Position numbers and translations under genes: made by a program. The notes beneath the pieces are model-generated. The model was not told where the DNA came from. It made no database searches and was given only the letters and a program-made list of their open reading frames with translations. A stretch of DNA of 64,000 nucleotides from Phallusia mammillata (lineage: Eukaryota; Chordata; Ascidiacea; Phlebobranchia; Ascidiidae). The stretch lies in assembly GCA_003260075.1 (NCBI GenBank), contig QLIY01000497.1, positions 48,508 through 112,507 on the forward strand. Reading direction: 5' to 3'. Shown piece by piece: positions 54,401 to 64,000 of this stretch (position 1 is its first letter; each line of letters begins with the position of its first letter).

Positions 54401-57400
54401 GTTAATCAAAAACTTCACCTTATCCGGACATTTTTTGGGGTCCAAACAGGGCCCAGATTACCGTAAGTGTGGTTTAATGTATGTATATGACAAATAAATA
54501 TTTAAAAGCCCCCTGCACAATTTTCACAACACTGCTTACTGTAATTTCCGTATTGTGTCCATCATCAAAGTATTCATCCATGGCTGACTGATGTTCAGTT
54601 GAAATATCACGCTTATCAGTGGGAAGCATCAGGCACCCATCTTCATCTTCAACAAGTTTTCCCTCCCTGGTAACAAACATTTATTGCCAAAAGGTAACTT
54701 ATGTATTGCCAAAAGGTAACTTATGTTCAAATCTACCAAAAATCTTCCTAAGCATCTTGTGTTTCTCTGAGTAAAAAAGCTTGACAGAAATTGCCACAAC
54801 CTGGTGGAACCTTGTGGGTTGTAAAAAATCGAAGTTACCAACCACATGTAAAACTTCCACAGTAACAGATTTGCAGAAAGACATACAGCTCATTAGCAGT
54901 TCATGACAGCAAGGGAGCATAAACCACTCTGTTATTATACATTTTGTAAAAATTAATGCTTACTTGTGTTGACTGTTCAAAATATCGGGTGGATAATGAC
55001 TGAGACCTCGTTCAACATGGATTCTATATTGGTGCAAATGTTCTTCCTTTAACATAGGAGGTTTGCATTCTTCAGTGTGGCAAGTTCCAATGAAATCCAT
55101 GAAAACTGGTTCCTAGGATAAAATAGACATAACAGTTTACCCTTTTATAAGGGTGTTAGTTCACCCTTCTATTATTAACATTAATCTACTGGTTCAAAGT
55201 TTATTGTAAATTGGAAATAAGTCATTTTAAAACATTTGTCCATTGTTACCACTTTAAAAGCTCAGGACAGGACTAAAATATGTAAAATATCAATTGTAAG
55301 CAAAAAATTATCCAATGCAACGGTAATGAATTTCAATGATCACAGCCTAATCCCAGCATTTTCGCACATATTTTGTATGTGATAGGTTTATTAGCTGAAA
55401 AATTAATACAGCTTATGATTGTAAATTAAAGAACATTACCAAACAATCTTAAACATGGTCATTGTAGAACTGTGTCCCACCTGTTCGTGAACTAGTATTG
55501 TAACTCTCCTGTAATAGTTGATCGAGTGGGGTGGTGTGAAATGTACAATGTGAGTTTGAGATGATCGAGGAGCCAGGTAACCACTGTTACAGTTGACACA
55601 GAACACGCTGTTGAACTCATCTAGTAAAATCTGTTCAAACAAACAAGTATACAAGTGAGTGCATCACTTACAACAAAATTTGTGACTAAATATATATTAC
55701 TGTACTAGTTATGTGTGCTGAATCTTTTTAAAACATTGCCTAATAAAAAATCTTAATATTGATATTGGTATCATATTTAATTTAATTTTTTTAAATGCAT
55801 TAAGCCAATTAAAAAAGTAATTTATTTCATAAAAAGGTTTATTTTTATGTAATGTGCATGAACAACAAAAAACCTCTACTGCGCATATGACTTGCATGTT
55901 TTTATTTTATTTTGCTCAAAATACATTCATAAATACATGCGATACTTGTATTTTATCTCTGAAAAGTCTCCTTAAAATAGTTTTGTTTTTTGGATTGAAT
56001 CATCAGACTGACGTATTCACAAAAATATTCTGACAACAGGTATTACTTATCCTTTTACAATGTTGACTTTCAACCCTGATTTAGGCTTTAAGTCATAATC
56101 AAACCATTCCTTACCTGATAAACAGCTTCACAGTCAGAGGCATTTGTGATATGAAAAGTCCTGGTTACAGTTTTTCCCTCTTTGACCACTCCAAAGTTTA
56201 TTACACCAACATTTAACTGTATGTTGGGACCTGAGAGTATGTTTTTAATTTGTAATTAGTTTCCTGATACATATCAGACATAGATTTAATTTTAACACTT
56301 ACCAGTTGAGGAACCAATGCATTTGAGAGATGATTTACTGATACTGCCCACAGCGCTCACCTCAAAGTATTCAATACTTGTGTTTCCCACTGACTGAGGG
56401 TTGAATGTAATCTGAAGGAATTTATGCATATGTCAACAATTATGAATGAGTTGGATAAGACTTTAAGCCTTCATCGAGACTCAGGATCACATAACGTTAA
56501 TATATGAATCACAGTATACTAGGTCCAATAAAGGTATAATACTGGCAGTTTCAGATCATTCCAATTTGGCAAGGTAGAAAAACCTGGGCGGCAGTGGAAT
56601 TTGAGCCTGCACTAGTGACGGGACAATTTTGAAGCGAGTTCGATACCGAGTATGAGTACCACATGTATATACCTTCGATACCGAGCACTTAAGTGTAGTG
56701 TTGTACTTAGTTGTATATCATTGGCTAATTTATCTACCATGGTCGGGGTACAGGCGTGCACACACACATGCCAAAAAATGTAATCTCCACATGATAGCGA
56801 AAAAGATATACGTAAACTGGCGGAACTTTTTTCCAATTTTGTGCTGTCCAAAGCAAATATTGGCATAAAGTTGCCCGTATTCTTATGGTGTAAATCGACC
56901 TTCGGTACTCGCACGTTGGTATTGAAAACTGAGACAAAATATTTCGATACCAAGTATGAGTATCGATACCACTGAAATCGTTCGATACCATCGTTACTGA
57001 GAACAGGGTACCCATCACTAGCCTGTATCATTAGTAAACTACTAGACCTGGCAAATTGTGTTGTCCATTGTGTGTAAAAAATGACAAATAATAATGAAAA
57101 CAGTTATTCTTGGTACACTAGTTACAGTTTAAAGTCGTTCAACAAAATATTTATTTTTCAGGTTAGTATGGCTAAGCAGGTTGAATAGAGTACTGCAACA
57201 TGTAAAGTCTTATACTAATGGCATGCACAAATTTAAATATAGGATAACATAAAATCATTGATATTCAAATGAAAGACATAAATATTAAGTGGTAGCAGCA
57301 CTATAAAAAGGCTCCTATTTGTTACCACTAATCTTACACAAAGTATTACTTACTGGAAGTTTAAAATTCCCCATTGGAGTTATAACCCCACTTGTAATTG

Positions 57401-60400
57401 GACATGAGAATGAATGATCCAATCGAATTGTCTGACATGTTCGCTGAACTTTGAAGGGCGTCTTAACTGTAATGTAAGAATATGAACAGATTGTTTCAAT
57501 AGCCACTTTCACGACAATCTTTGTGTAAGAGCAATATCTTAAGTGTACTTAAAATATCTTGAATTTGGAGTGGTTTGTTTTTGGACCCCATAACTGTTTC
57601 ACATACATCGACTTATAACTTTCTGACACACAAATTAGTGGATTTAAACTTTTTCAATTTGTTTCTCTGTATACCTCTATTACATTTGACAAATAAAGGT
57701 ATAATATAAAAAGGACAAAATTTTTGTGCATTTAGATTCAAGTTTTGCATTAAATGTTAAACTATAAAATGTATGTTTGAGTGTTAAGCAAAGTACATCT
57801 CAAACTTTTGTTTCTTTGTCTATAGCTCTATTACATTTATCTTTTTTTTCAAAGGACCTAGTTAGGCAAAGTAACTGTCCACCTCACATTATAAATAATC
57901 TTTGGTAGCAGTTTGATACATTGCAGCAATTGCTTATAAGTTATATGTATAAAAAACCTACCATTGGAGAGATTATGTAATGTGATGAATTTCTCTGACT
58001 GGTGATGGACATTAATATCACTAAACTTCAAAACAGGCATTGTATTGTTACTTCGGTTGTTGGCAGGCAATTTTGAGCTGGTGCTTATCAAAATATGGGG
58101 ATACTTTCCTGCACAAAATGGTTTGTTTTTAAACACAATTAAAAAAGAAACTTGATTATTATTAAATAGAATTAAAAAAATGTATCCAAATGTATTAAAT
58201 AAATTTGACATGGTGACCTCAAAATGATCAGTTTTTGCATGTTATTGTTGGGTGTCTTTACAAAAACATTAGCATTGATGCTTATTTGAACAGTTTTCAA
58301 GTACTTGTTTATACTGCACTTACCAATTCCTTCCAATTTTACTGTTTTCACCATATTTTGGCCAAATGAACATACTGCAGTCGCATCAAAGACATTTGCA
58401 GTGGTTGGACGGAATATTACTTTAGGTGAGCAGGAGGCAGTTGGCTGAAGAAGACCTGATGTGGGAATGATGGCAAATGGTTCAGAAACTTGCCAGGAAA
58501 ATTTAGTTGCAAGCTCGCTGCTACAAAACAATACAATGTTGTTAATGTTAAAAAACAAAGACATGTTTATTGACCAGCTAAATTGAAAGCATTTATTTTG
58601 AGCCTGAATTTTTATGGATGTTAAGTAACAGCAGTTTATGGCTTTAATTTATAGGTTCTTTTGTGGTTGCTTGTTGTTTGGCATCTAACCTCATGTTTTT
58701 CATTTCAAAGCTTAGTTCCATAGTGTCATGGATCGCTACAAGACCAAAATGAATGCTGTCTGGTAAATGAAGGTTGGTTTCTGGTAGCAAAGCTTGCAAA
58801 GAGATGTTGAATGTACCAGATGCAGTACTGAACTCAATTGTGTCATCGTACCTTTCCTAATCAGCAATACAAAGTATCAGTTTCAAATCATAAAATAAGT
58901 TAGTAAAGTGATCATAAAAAGATGCAAATTTTATAAATACAAATACGAGATTTAAATGTTTTTTTCAGGTGTTCATTATAGCTGTACATGGATTTGCCAA
59001 ATTTTTTATTTTTATTTTTTTGTACTTTTAATTGCATGCAGCTTGCAGATCTGATTGGAATTGTCTTCTACACATTTGTACCCGTGACAGTTAAGCAGCG
59101 ACACATAGAGAGATTCATTTATTTTTAATTTTATGTCTTACTTACTTTTTCAAGTGGACGGAATGTAATAGGCAAAGTAAAGCTAGTTCCTGCACTAAGA
59201 ACAATCACTTGTGGGAACAGTGTACTGAAGAATCGTGATCCTGGAACTTTGTATCTAAAATTAAAAGAAATTAAAAAGTAAAATAAAAAAAAATTAAGTC
59301 TATAAATGCTTGGGTACTACAAAGGGAAAATGCATTTGATAAAGTCAAGGTCACGTTTTATACAACATTCCAAATTTAATTAAAAAATGCAAAATCCATG
59401 TAAAAAAATGCAAAATGCAAATCATTATATGCAACTGTGGTAAAGGCATTTGTAGTTCTTACTTAATTTTTTGTGTTTTAACGTGGACATTCTTCAGTGT
59501 CAGATTTCTTGTGTACTCCTCACCAGGTTCCCAACCTTTCCACACAACTTGCTCAGGTTTTACTTCTAGTCCCAGAGATCTTAAAATGCAATAGCATAAT
59601 AATTCAGCATTTAATTGAAGCTACTACTGAATAAAGTTAGTCTGCGAAATGGTTGCTGTTTTAACATCAAAGATTTGCAGACAATTTTTTATGAAAGAGT
59701 GTTATGCAAACTAAAGAGTCTAAACAGGTGCTAACCCCATTTGGAGAACCACTGTCTGATTTTAACGATGCTTTGCTGGGTTTTGTTAATGTTTCAAAAT
59801 CTTAAAGCCAACATGCAAACATTTTGTGTATCAGCTAGAAAAGAGTGGCATCATTTAAACAATGTTGTTGTTAAACATGACCATCACCCACCTGAAAGGA
59901 GGGACATTAGCAGCAGCATCTTTGTGTGATAAGGAATGGCAACTTGCAGATGACCTACAAACGTAAAACATATGTATGTATTGTATATTTATAAGTTATT
60001 CTGGATTTTAAGGCATTTTCGATTTCAGGGTGTATGATCTGCATTTGGTATTTAACGCTTATGTGTGATTATTTCATTTTGTGCTAAATTTAAAAAAATG
60101 GAAAGTAAACATAATGAATGAATCCCTCAACATATGTGACAGTTAGCTAGTAAGATAAGAAACTGAATTATGTGCATGCTTGAAAATTACAGATGGTTCT
60201 GGTAATAACTGCAATTTACTAAGCATGTTTTTAGTAGGCTCTGGTTTAGAAGATCATATACTGCCATTAAAGGAATAGTTTGTACAAAATATCTCCACAA
60301 AATCAGCATTTTTAGAGGTATACTATCATGTAACATACAATTTACGTTTATATGCTATTTACAAACCATTCAATTCAGTTATAATTGACATTATGATGTG

Positions 60401-61275
60401 TTAAGTTAAAATCACCACACAACTTTAGTGCAACATTATTGTGTTCTTGTGATAGTGGGGAACTCAAACTATTTATACTATAAACAGATCTACCTTTGAT
60501 TGGAGAGCGTTCCAGTTTTACGACTTCTTCTTGAAAGTGGTTCATACCGAATGGCTGATGTACTGGGAGGTACTGGAGTTACATGTTTTGAAAATACCTC
60601 AGTCTAAAAATGAAAGTATCACATCAATATTATAGACTTCTTACAACCAAAATACACAATTTTTTTAATCTCTGATAACATTGCTTCTTTAAGTATTTTG
60701 TTTGTATAGGGTTTTACAATACATGGTATTAAACATTCATAAATAAAAGATCAAAGTCATTGAGTACATAGGTTTTTCAAAGTTTCAACAAACACTATTG
60801 TGACTTTTAAGCTAAAGCTGATCATGACAACACTGTGAAACTGTGTAATAACAGTTTATATGCTAGTGTAGTTGGTATTATAAAGGAGAGACACAGAACG
60901 TTTATACATATGTACATTCATAAGCTGCACATAGTGCAACTGTTTTGAACAGTGCAGCTGGTGGTAAAAGATTGGCCACCTAATGGCACTCCAGTTTGTT
61001 GGAAGTAGCGGGTTCTTGTCACCAGCTGCACTGATGAGAACTTATAGATCGAAACAGTGTGGACTGTCTGCAGTTTGCTTATGTTTTGGCTTTATGCTTG
61101 TCTTCATGTATACATGTCTTCATATATAGATTCAAGTATTGCAATAAATTTCAAATAACAAATTGTCTGTTTGAGTATTTAACAAAGTACATACTTTCAT
61201 TAATGGTTGAGTCACCCCAGTGCGCTTGGTTTTGCTGGATGCCACATCAACTGATCTCCGTTGTGCAGAAATCAT
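39476..61275 (-). CDS. CFAP65: CFAP65 (CCDC108), axonemal MSP/ASH-domain protein, complete
   Basis: A large ciliary and sperm-flagellar protein; in algae FAP65 belongs to the central-pair C2a projection, and human loss causes malformed sperm flagella. I traced 41 minus-strand exons, all GT-AG and phase-consistent, giving 1929 aa (human about 1925): 61275-61195, 60603-60494, 59954-59892, 59579-59463, 59254-59146, 58856-58690, 58520-58324, 58108-57962, 57466-57354, 56411-56303, 56230-56115, 55630-55481, 55112-54964, 54666-54540, 54074-53942, 53699-53560, 53144-53007, 52815-52723, 52564-52415, 52019-51795, 51116-50946, 50457-50303, 49904-49765, 49507-49427, 49005-48867, 47510-47382, 47308-47193, 47060-46933, 46555-46445, 45684-45493, 45050-44889, 44565-44422, 44024-43908, 43687-43367, 42700-42465, 42225-42109, 41723-41501, 41156-41049, 40711-40599, 40454-40302, 39575-39476. 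Landmarks: [13 protein letters not shown] near 96-108, [11 protein letters not shown] near 528-538, [83 protein letters not shown] near the C-terminus. Repeated Ig-like ASH/MSP folds, a helical [15 protein letters not shown] stretch (exon 34) and an acidic segment (exon 37) are visible. Confidence 0.93.
39820..40188. mobile_element. hAT MITE in CFAP65 intron 40
   Basis: Left end CAGGGTTGCCATCGACTTG, right end GGTATGGCAAGACTG, with ataaggaca repeats near both ends, as in known hAT families. Flanks actataac (39812-39819) and gctatagc (40189-40196) match at six of eight positions. A run of ten G interrupts it at 39859-39868. Confidence 0.65.
41269..41330 (+). repeat. tRNA-like pseudogene or SINE head in CFAP65 intron 37
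   Basis: aaggtggccgagtggttagc is a good serine/leucine-type A-box region, but the B-box is decayed (gggttctaaaa) and the acceptor arms do not pair. Not a functional tRNA. Confidence 0.45.
43128..43352. mobile_element. hAT MITE in CFAP65 intron 34, with TSD
   Basis: Right end GGGATT...CACTG (seen as atcccaccactg) and left end CAGTGATAGGTTTC are imperfect inverted repeats. The interior repeats ggttctatagaaccggtgcg twice. TSD gtcctatc (43120-43127) and ctcctatc (43353-43360), seven of eight. The element ends 14 bases before the exon 34 boundary at 43367, so it almost touches the splice donor. Confidence 0.75.
47944..48784 (+). mobile_element. hAT (Charlie-type) element with transposase remnant, in CFAP65 intron 25
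   Basis: TIRs CAGTGGTTCTCAAA and TTTGAGAACCACTG; exact 8 bp TSD tcatacat (47936-47943 and 48785-48792). The ends also carry gggtcgcg repeats. Inside, on the plus strand at 48219-48461, is a frame containing [16 protein letters not shown] and PRCVLCS, resembling the N-terminal BED-type zinc-finger part of hAT transposases of the ZBED5/FAM200 group. The rest of the transposase is gone. Confidence 0.88.
48219..48461 (+). pseudogene. remnant of hAT transposase, N-terminal BED-finger part
   Basis: The 80 aa frame holds an SYxxxYLxxGF-like segment ([12 protein letters not shown]) followed by [10 protein letters not shown], the first Cys pair of a BED finger. The following residues diverge and no His pair or catalytic domain remains within the 841 bp element. 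It lies inside a TIR/TSD-bounded hAT insertion. Non-functional for transposition; a domesticated role is not suggested by anything seen. Confidence 0.6.
50029..50160. repeat. dispersed repeat in CFAP65 intron 22
   Basis: Contains cagtttgttgg and a block ctgcagacagtgcgcactgt. Both recur, rearranged, at about 60950-61080. Confidence 0.5.
50638..50709 (-). repeat. tRNA-derived SINE head in CFAP65 intron 21
   Basis: On the minus strand: ggagcctgtgtagctcggtt (A-box-like) and later gtgggttcgaatcccac (perfect T-arm and B-box). The 5' and 3' acceptor strands do not pair and the anticodon arm is malformed, so this is a tRNA-derived repeat. Confidence 0.55.
51324..51688. repeat. 182 bp duplication around a single n in CFAP65 intron 20
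   Basis: 51324-51505 and 51507-51688 are copies with one noticed difference (aaaatgtttg against aaaatttttg), with n at 51506 between them. The exons on both sides are unaffected. Confidence 0.85.
56613..57020. mobile_element. hAT MITE, 408 bp, in CFAP65 intron 9
   Basis: Left end TAGTGACGGGAC, right end GGGTACCCATCACTA; inverted, imperfect. Inner parts repeat cgataccgagtatgagta in both orientations. Flanks gcctgcac (56605-56612) and gcctgtat (57021-57028), six of eight identical. No coding capacity. Confidence 0.7.
60950..61080. repeat. dispersed repeat in CFAP65 intron 1, rearranged copy
   Basis: Seen on the minus strand it begins gcagacagtccacactgttt, matching the copy at 50029-50160, but the inner cactccagtttgttgg module is in the opposite orientation. 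Its ends gcagctggtg and caccagctgc form a local hairpin. Confidence 0.5.
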
Positions 61276-61578
61276 ATTGCAAGAACAGTTTAATTAAACC
61301 TGATTTATTTCATTTTAAACGTACTGACGCTTTGCTTGACCTCAAGTTCCCGACTTACAAGTGCTGAAAACAAAATATTTTTAAACAGAATACCTACTCA
61401 GTTAAACATAAAATACTAAACGTTCATTAATTCTTTAAAACTATTGGATTTACACACTTCATTTAGTTTAGTAACGGAACAGACACAGAGTCGAGTGTTG
61501 CTATGGATTTTCGTAGTTAATAAATTAAAGGACCTTTTAGAAGCACATTTTAAAACCAACGCAAACAATAGAGATACA
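61276..61578. promoter_or_regulatory. shared divergent promoter interval
   Basis: 303 bases separate the start codon of CFAP65 (minus) from that of the candidate gene on the plus strand. Both 5' untranslated regions and both promoters must fit here unless there are further upstream exons. No TATA box stands out on either side. Confidence 0.45.
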
Positions 61579-62500
61579 ATGTATTACGGCTTTGTTCAAA
61601 TACGAGGTAAGTTTTAATTGCGTATTAAGCTTACAAATCTTCAACGATTATCAAGAATTCTCACCAGATAAAAAAAATTTGAAATAAAAAATAAAATAAA
61701 TCAGTTTGTACTTTCATGAAAATCAAAGAACCAATGAGCGGTGGAAAGAAAATAGCGCGCGAACTGATTTTTTTGTGTTGTTTGGTCGAGGTTAATTTTG
61801 CAAGGTTGTGCAACTAAAATAACTGGGACAAATTATGTTTTATTTGATTTACTAAGCAGCTTTTATGTCAAATTTAGTAATTTAAACATTAAGATATTTT
61901 ACATTGCCTTAAGAAATGTAACAAATGTGTGCTGCGCACCTTGAATAATTGATACGTTTTGCAGCAATGTAATTCCAATAGTATGTGGTAAGAACATACC
62001 AATACTTTTTATACTGAAAACTATTCATTTGCTGTTTTATTATGTTTTTCCTATCTTTACTTATTTTATTATTATTAGAGATTGTTTTTTATAAGGTAAG
62101 CAACAATAACCTTCAGTCTATTTTTGAGCAAATAGAATTTTCATCCATTTCTTTTTGATCAATTTCAGTTACCCATTTCAGGTCATGTATTTGAAAACAA
62201 TTTGTTCAATATAAATATTGATTCATGTTCAATCAAGCGGAGGTAAGACTAGGACTAAAGTGTACTTTTTATACTGAAACAAATATATCCAAATATACAG
62301 CACTTTATTTACAAAAATATACGGAATAACATGAAATAAAAGAGTAGGTTGGACACCGAAAATCCAGTAAATTTTTGTGTTGGTGGTGAAGGTATTGATC
62401 CCAAAACAAATTGTATGTGAGGTAGGTATGAACTACATGTTTAAAGTAACGGAATCAGTCAATGAATGCATTGGATATATATATATATATATATATATAT

Positions 62501-62575
<75 letters not shown>

Positions 62576-63782
62576 CATTCAAAATGTGGTGAGTATGATA
62601 TTATGTATTGTGTTTATTGTATGCAATGTTATTTGTGTGATTGATTTAAATTTGTTTGTTTCAGTTTGACTTGTAAGCAGGTTTCTGCCATGATCAGATG
62701 GCTGAACCAGATATCGCTTCCGTTATTTGACACAGAAAACATGGTAGTGAGGTCTCCTTATACTACTGAACCACAGCTGTTTGTGGAAATTGTTTTTTGT
62801 GCATTCATGCATACTATGTGTATGTTAATGTATTGCCGGAGCTAATCTTATTTGGAAGATCCTTGGATTTCATTTGTTGTTCATTTACCTGCCATCATGC
62901 ATTTAAATGAGTGAAGCAGTAACCAAAGCTAAATCTAGTTTTATACAGAATTCCTTTAAGACGTTTTGCACAAATATTTTTTATCATGGAGCAAATTGAC
63001 TATCTTAATGGAAACAAACCGAGGTGAGTTGATCAAAGTGTTTTTAACCTTTCACAATAGAGATCTTGAAATTTGAATGTATGTGTCAAAATCTTGTAAT
63101 ATGTATACAGTTGGCAACTGTTAAAGCAATTAAAGTTGCATTTCTGTGCAGAGGGATTGAAGTCCGAAGGCAAATGTTGCATTGTATTTTTAGCTTTTTT
63201 CTTTTGAAATGGCAGAAGTACGAAGTCAGGTGTATTATAGTTACCTTTCAGAAACTGCTTTTATGTCATAAGTTTTTCGTTCACTAGATTTATCGTTTTT
63301 TTAAAACACTGGGCAGTTTTGTACATCATGAAAAATATCCGTTTGGGTTGCAATCGTATTGAAGTCAGTGTTGAACTGGCTTTAATGTTAAAATTATTTA
63401 TTTCGACTTTTGTTACTCTTATCTCAACAACGTCAGAACACAACCGTGTGTCGAAATTGGCTTTTTGTAAGAAATCGTTTTTTACAATGAAAATTGCCAC
63501 GTTTGTTACATTTATGGACGGTGAGAGTATGCAAAACTGTGTACACACGACTTGTCCAACTCCATGCAAATAACCCCGAACCGCAAAAATTACCAGGTAG
63601 CACTGCCATTTGAAACTGGTAGTCTTAAGCCGGATGCACACAAAAAAACAGAAGCGGCTACGGCAGAGGAAATCCCGGACAGTCTGCGGCGCTCCCGTGC
63701 GGATATATGCGCACACCGTATTTTGGCCGCATGCCTGAATGGTTCACCTCATTTTCGTGTAGCTTTAAACAATCTTTTATAG
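61579..63782 (+). CDS. candidate six-exon gene, 172 aa, unknown function
   Basis: I do not recognise this protein. The proposed exons are 61579-61606, 62079-62095, 62169-62242, 62665-62819, 62961-63023 and 63601-63782. All have GT donors and AG acceptors and all phases agree (1, 0, 2, 1, 1). Exons 1-3 have strong signals (GTAAGT, GTAAGC, GTAAGA donors) and give MYYGFVQIR, EIVFYK and LPISGHVFENNLFNIN. Exon 4 continues with SAMIRWLNQISLPLF and VEIVFCAFMHTM; exon 5 with HKYFLSWSKLTILMETNR; exon 6 ends in a charged then leucine-rich tail (IPDSLRRSRADICAHR, HFRVALNNLL). No signal peptide or clear membrane segment. The second exon is only 17 bases. Exons 4-6 are less certain than 1-3: alternative donors exist in exon 4, and an ATG at 62986 could start another transcript. 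The intron between exons 3 and 4 holds a TA repeat and 74 G. The divergent position next to CFAP65 may mean shared expression in ciliated cells or sperm; that is inference. Confidence 0.45.
62477..62574. repeat. TA microsatellite followed by 74 G
   Basis: An (at)n tract to 62500 followed directly by G at 62501-62574. It lies in an intron of the candidate gene. The G run belongs to the set discussed in the findings. Confidence 0.8.
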
Positions 63783-63802
63783 AATGAAAACAATGCAAGA
63801 TT

Positions 63803-63808
63803 TATTGA
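63803..63808 (-). terminator. polyadenylation signal for the right-edge gene
   Basis: AATAAA on the minus strand (ttt att on plus) about 65 bases after the stop codon at 63872-63874, and only about 20 bases from the plus-strand stop at 63780-63782, so the two transcripts converge closely. Confidence 0.4.
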
Positions 63809-63871
63809 AAAGAACTGAAAACAACTTCGAAAAAACAACACAAAACATTAGCAAAAACAATCAATTTAGGT

Positions 63872-64000
63872 TCACTGTTCATCAATGTTAAATTCAAGAG
63901 TACACTCCGAAAATAGTATATTTGTTATTTCTTTCATGTAGGTTTCCATAACTGCTGCAGGCTTTTCCCTTAATTGTGCCACCACAAATTTGCCAAAATG
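63872..64000 (-). CDS. C-terminal end of an unidentified gene (partial)
   Basis: The minus-strand frame from the window edge is open for 42 codons and ends in TGA at 63872-63874. It begins HFGKFVVAQLREKPAAVMET and ends ILFSECTLEFNIDEQ. Composition and the AATAAA that follows suggest a real last exon, but there is too little to identify. No start codon is inside the window. Confidence 0.45.
   Translation of the reverse strand, partial: HFGKFVVAQLREKPAAVMETYMKEITNILFSECTLEFNIDEQ

Noticed and set aside
63261..63716. 151-codon frame on the minus strand at the right end
   Set aside because: It runs antisense to the last exon of the plus-strand candidate, starts with no clear context and has no recognisable domain. 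The plus-strand tail with a charged and leucine-rich end looks more protein-like.

Overview
The window looks like nuclear DNA of an animal, most likely an ascidian tunicate of Ciona type. It is AT-rich. It carries small genes with many GT-AG introns of a few hundred bases, animal-only families (Wnt9, galactose 3-O-sulfotransferase, CFAP65), many short non-autonomous hAT transposons, and stretches that look like unmerged, fairly divergent alleles. The species is an inference; the gene families are read directly from spliced exons.

Layout. 681-7552 (minus): the first four coding exons of a Wnt9-type ligand; the rest lies beyond the left edge. 7553-14777: intergenic, no supported gene. 14778-24197 (minus): a complete eight-exon galactose 3-O-sulfotransferase (431 aa); its 5.3 kb third intron is swollen by hAT elements and a suspect 1.77 kb duplication. 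24198-29749: no supported gene. 29750-39300: a tandem segmental duplication, each unit holding one intronless seven-transmembrane protein gene on the plus strand (32188-33159 and 37654-38598). 39476-61275 (minus): a complete CFAP65 gene that I could follow through 41 phase-consistent exons (1929 aa, close to the roughly 1925 aa of human CFAP65). 61579-63782 (plus): a divergent six-exon candidate gene of unknown function that shares a 303 bp promoter interval with CFAP65. 63872-64000 (minus): the C-terminus of a further gene running off the right edge.

Mobile DNA. At least nine insertions have hAT-like terminal inverted repeats (TIRs); seven of them show 8 bp target-site duplications (TSDs, some imperfect). 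Most sit in introns of the sulfotransferase and of CFAP65; one carries a remnant of a BED-finger/hAT transposase.

Assembly warning. Fourteen poly-G runs, all G on this strand, seven of them exactly 10 bases long, plus three single 'n' bases each flanked by a direct duplication, look like scaffolding gaps and unmerged contig overlaps rather than biology. One run sits inside a seven-transmembrane gene, replacing 13 bases that the paralogue keeps. The genes shown do not form one pathway; the clearest functional neighbourhood is the head-to-head pair at 61 kb.
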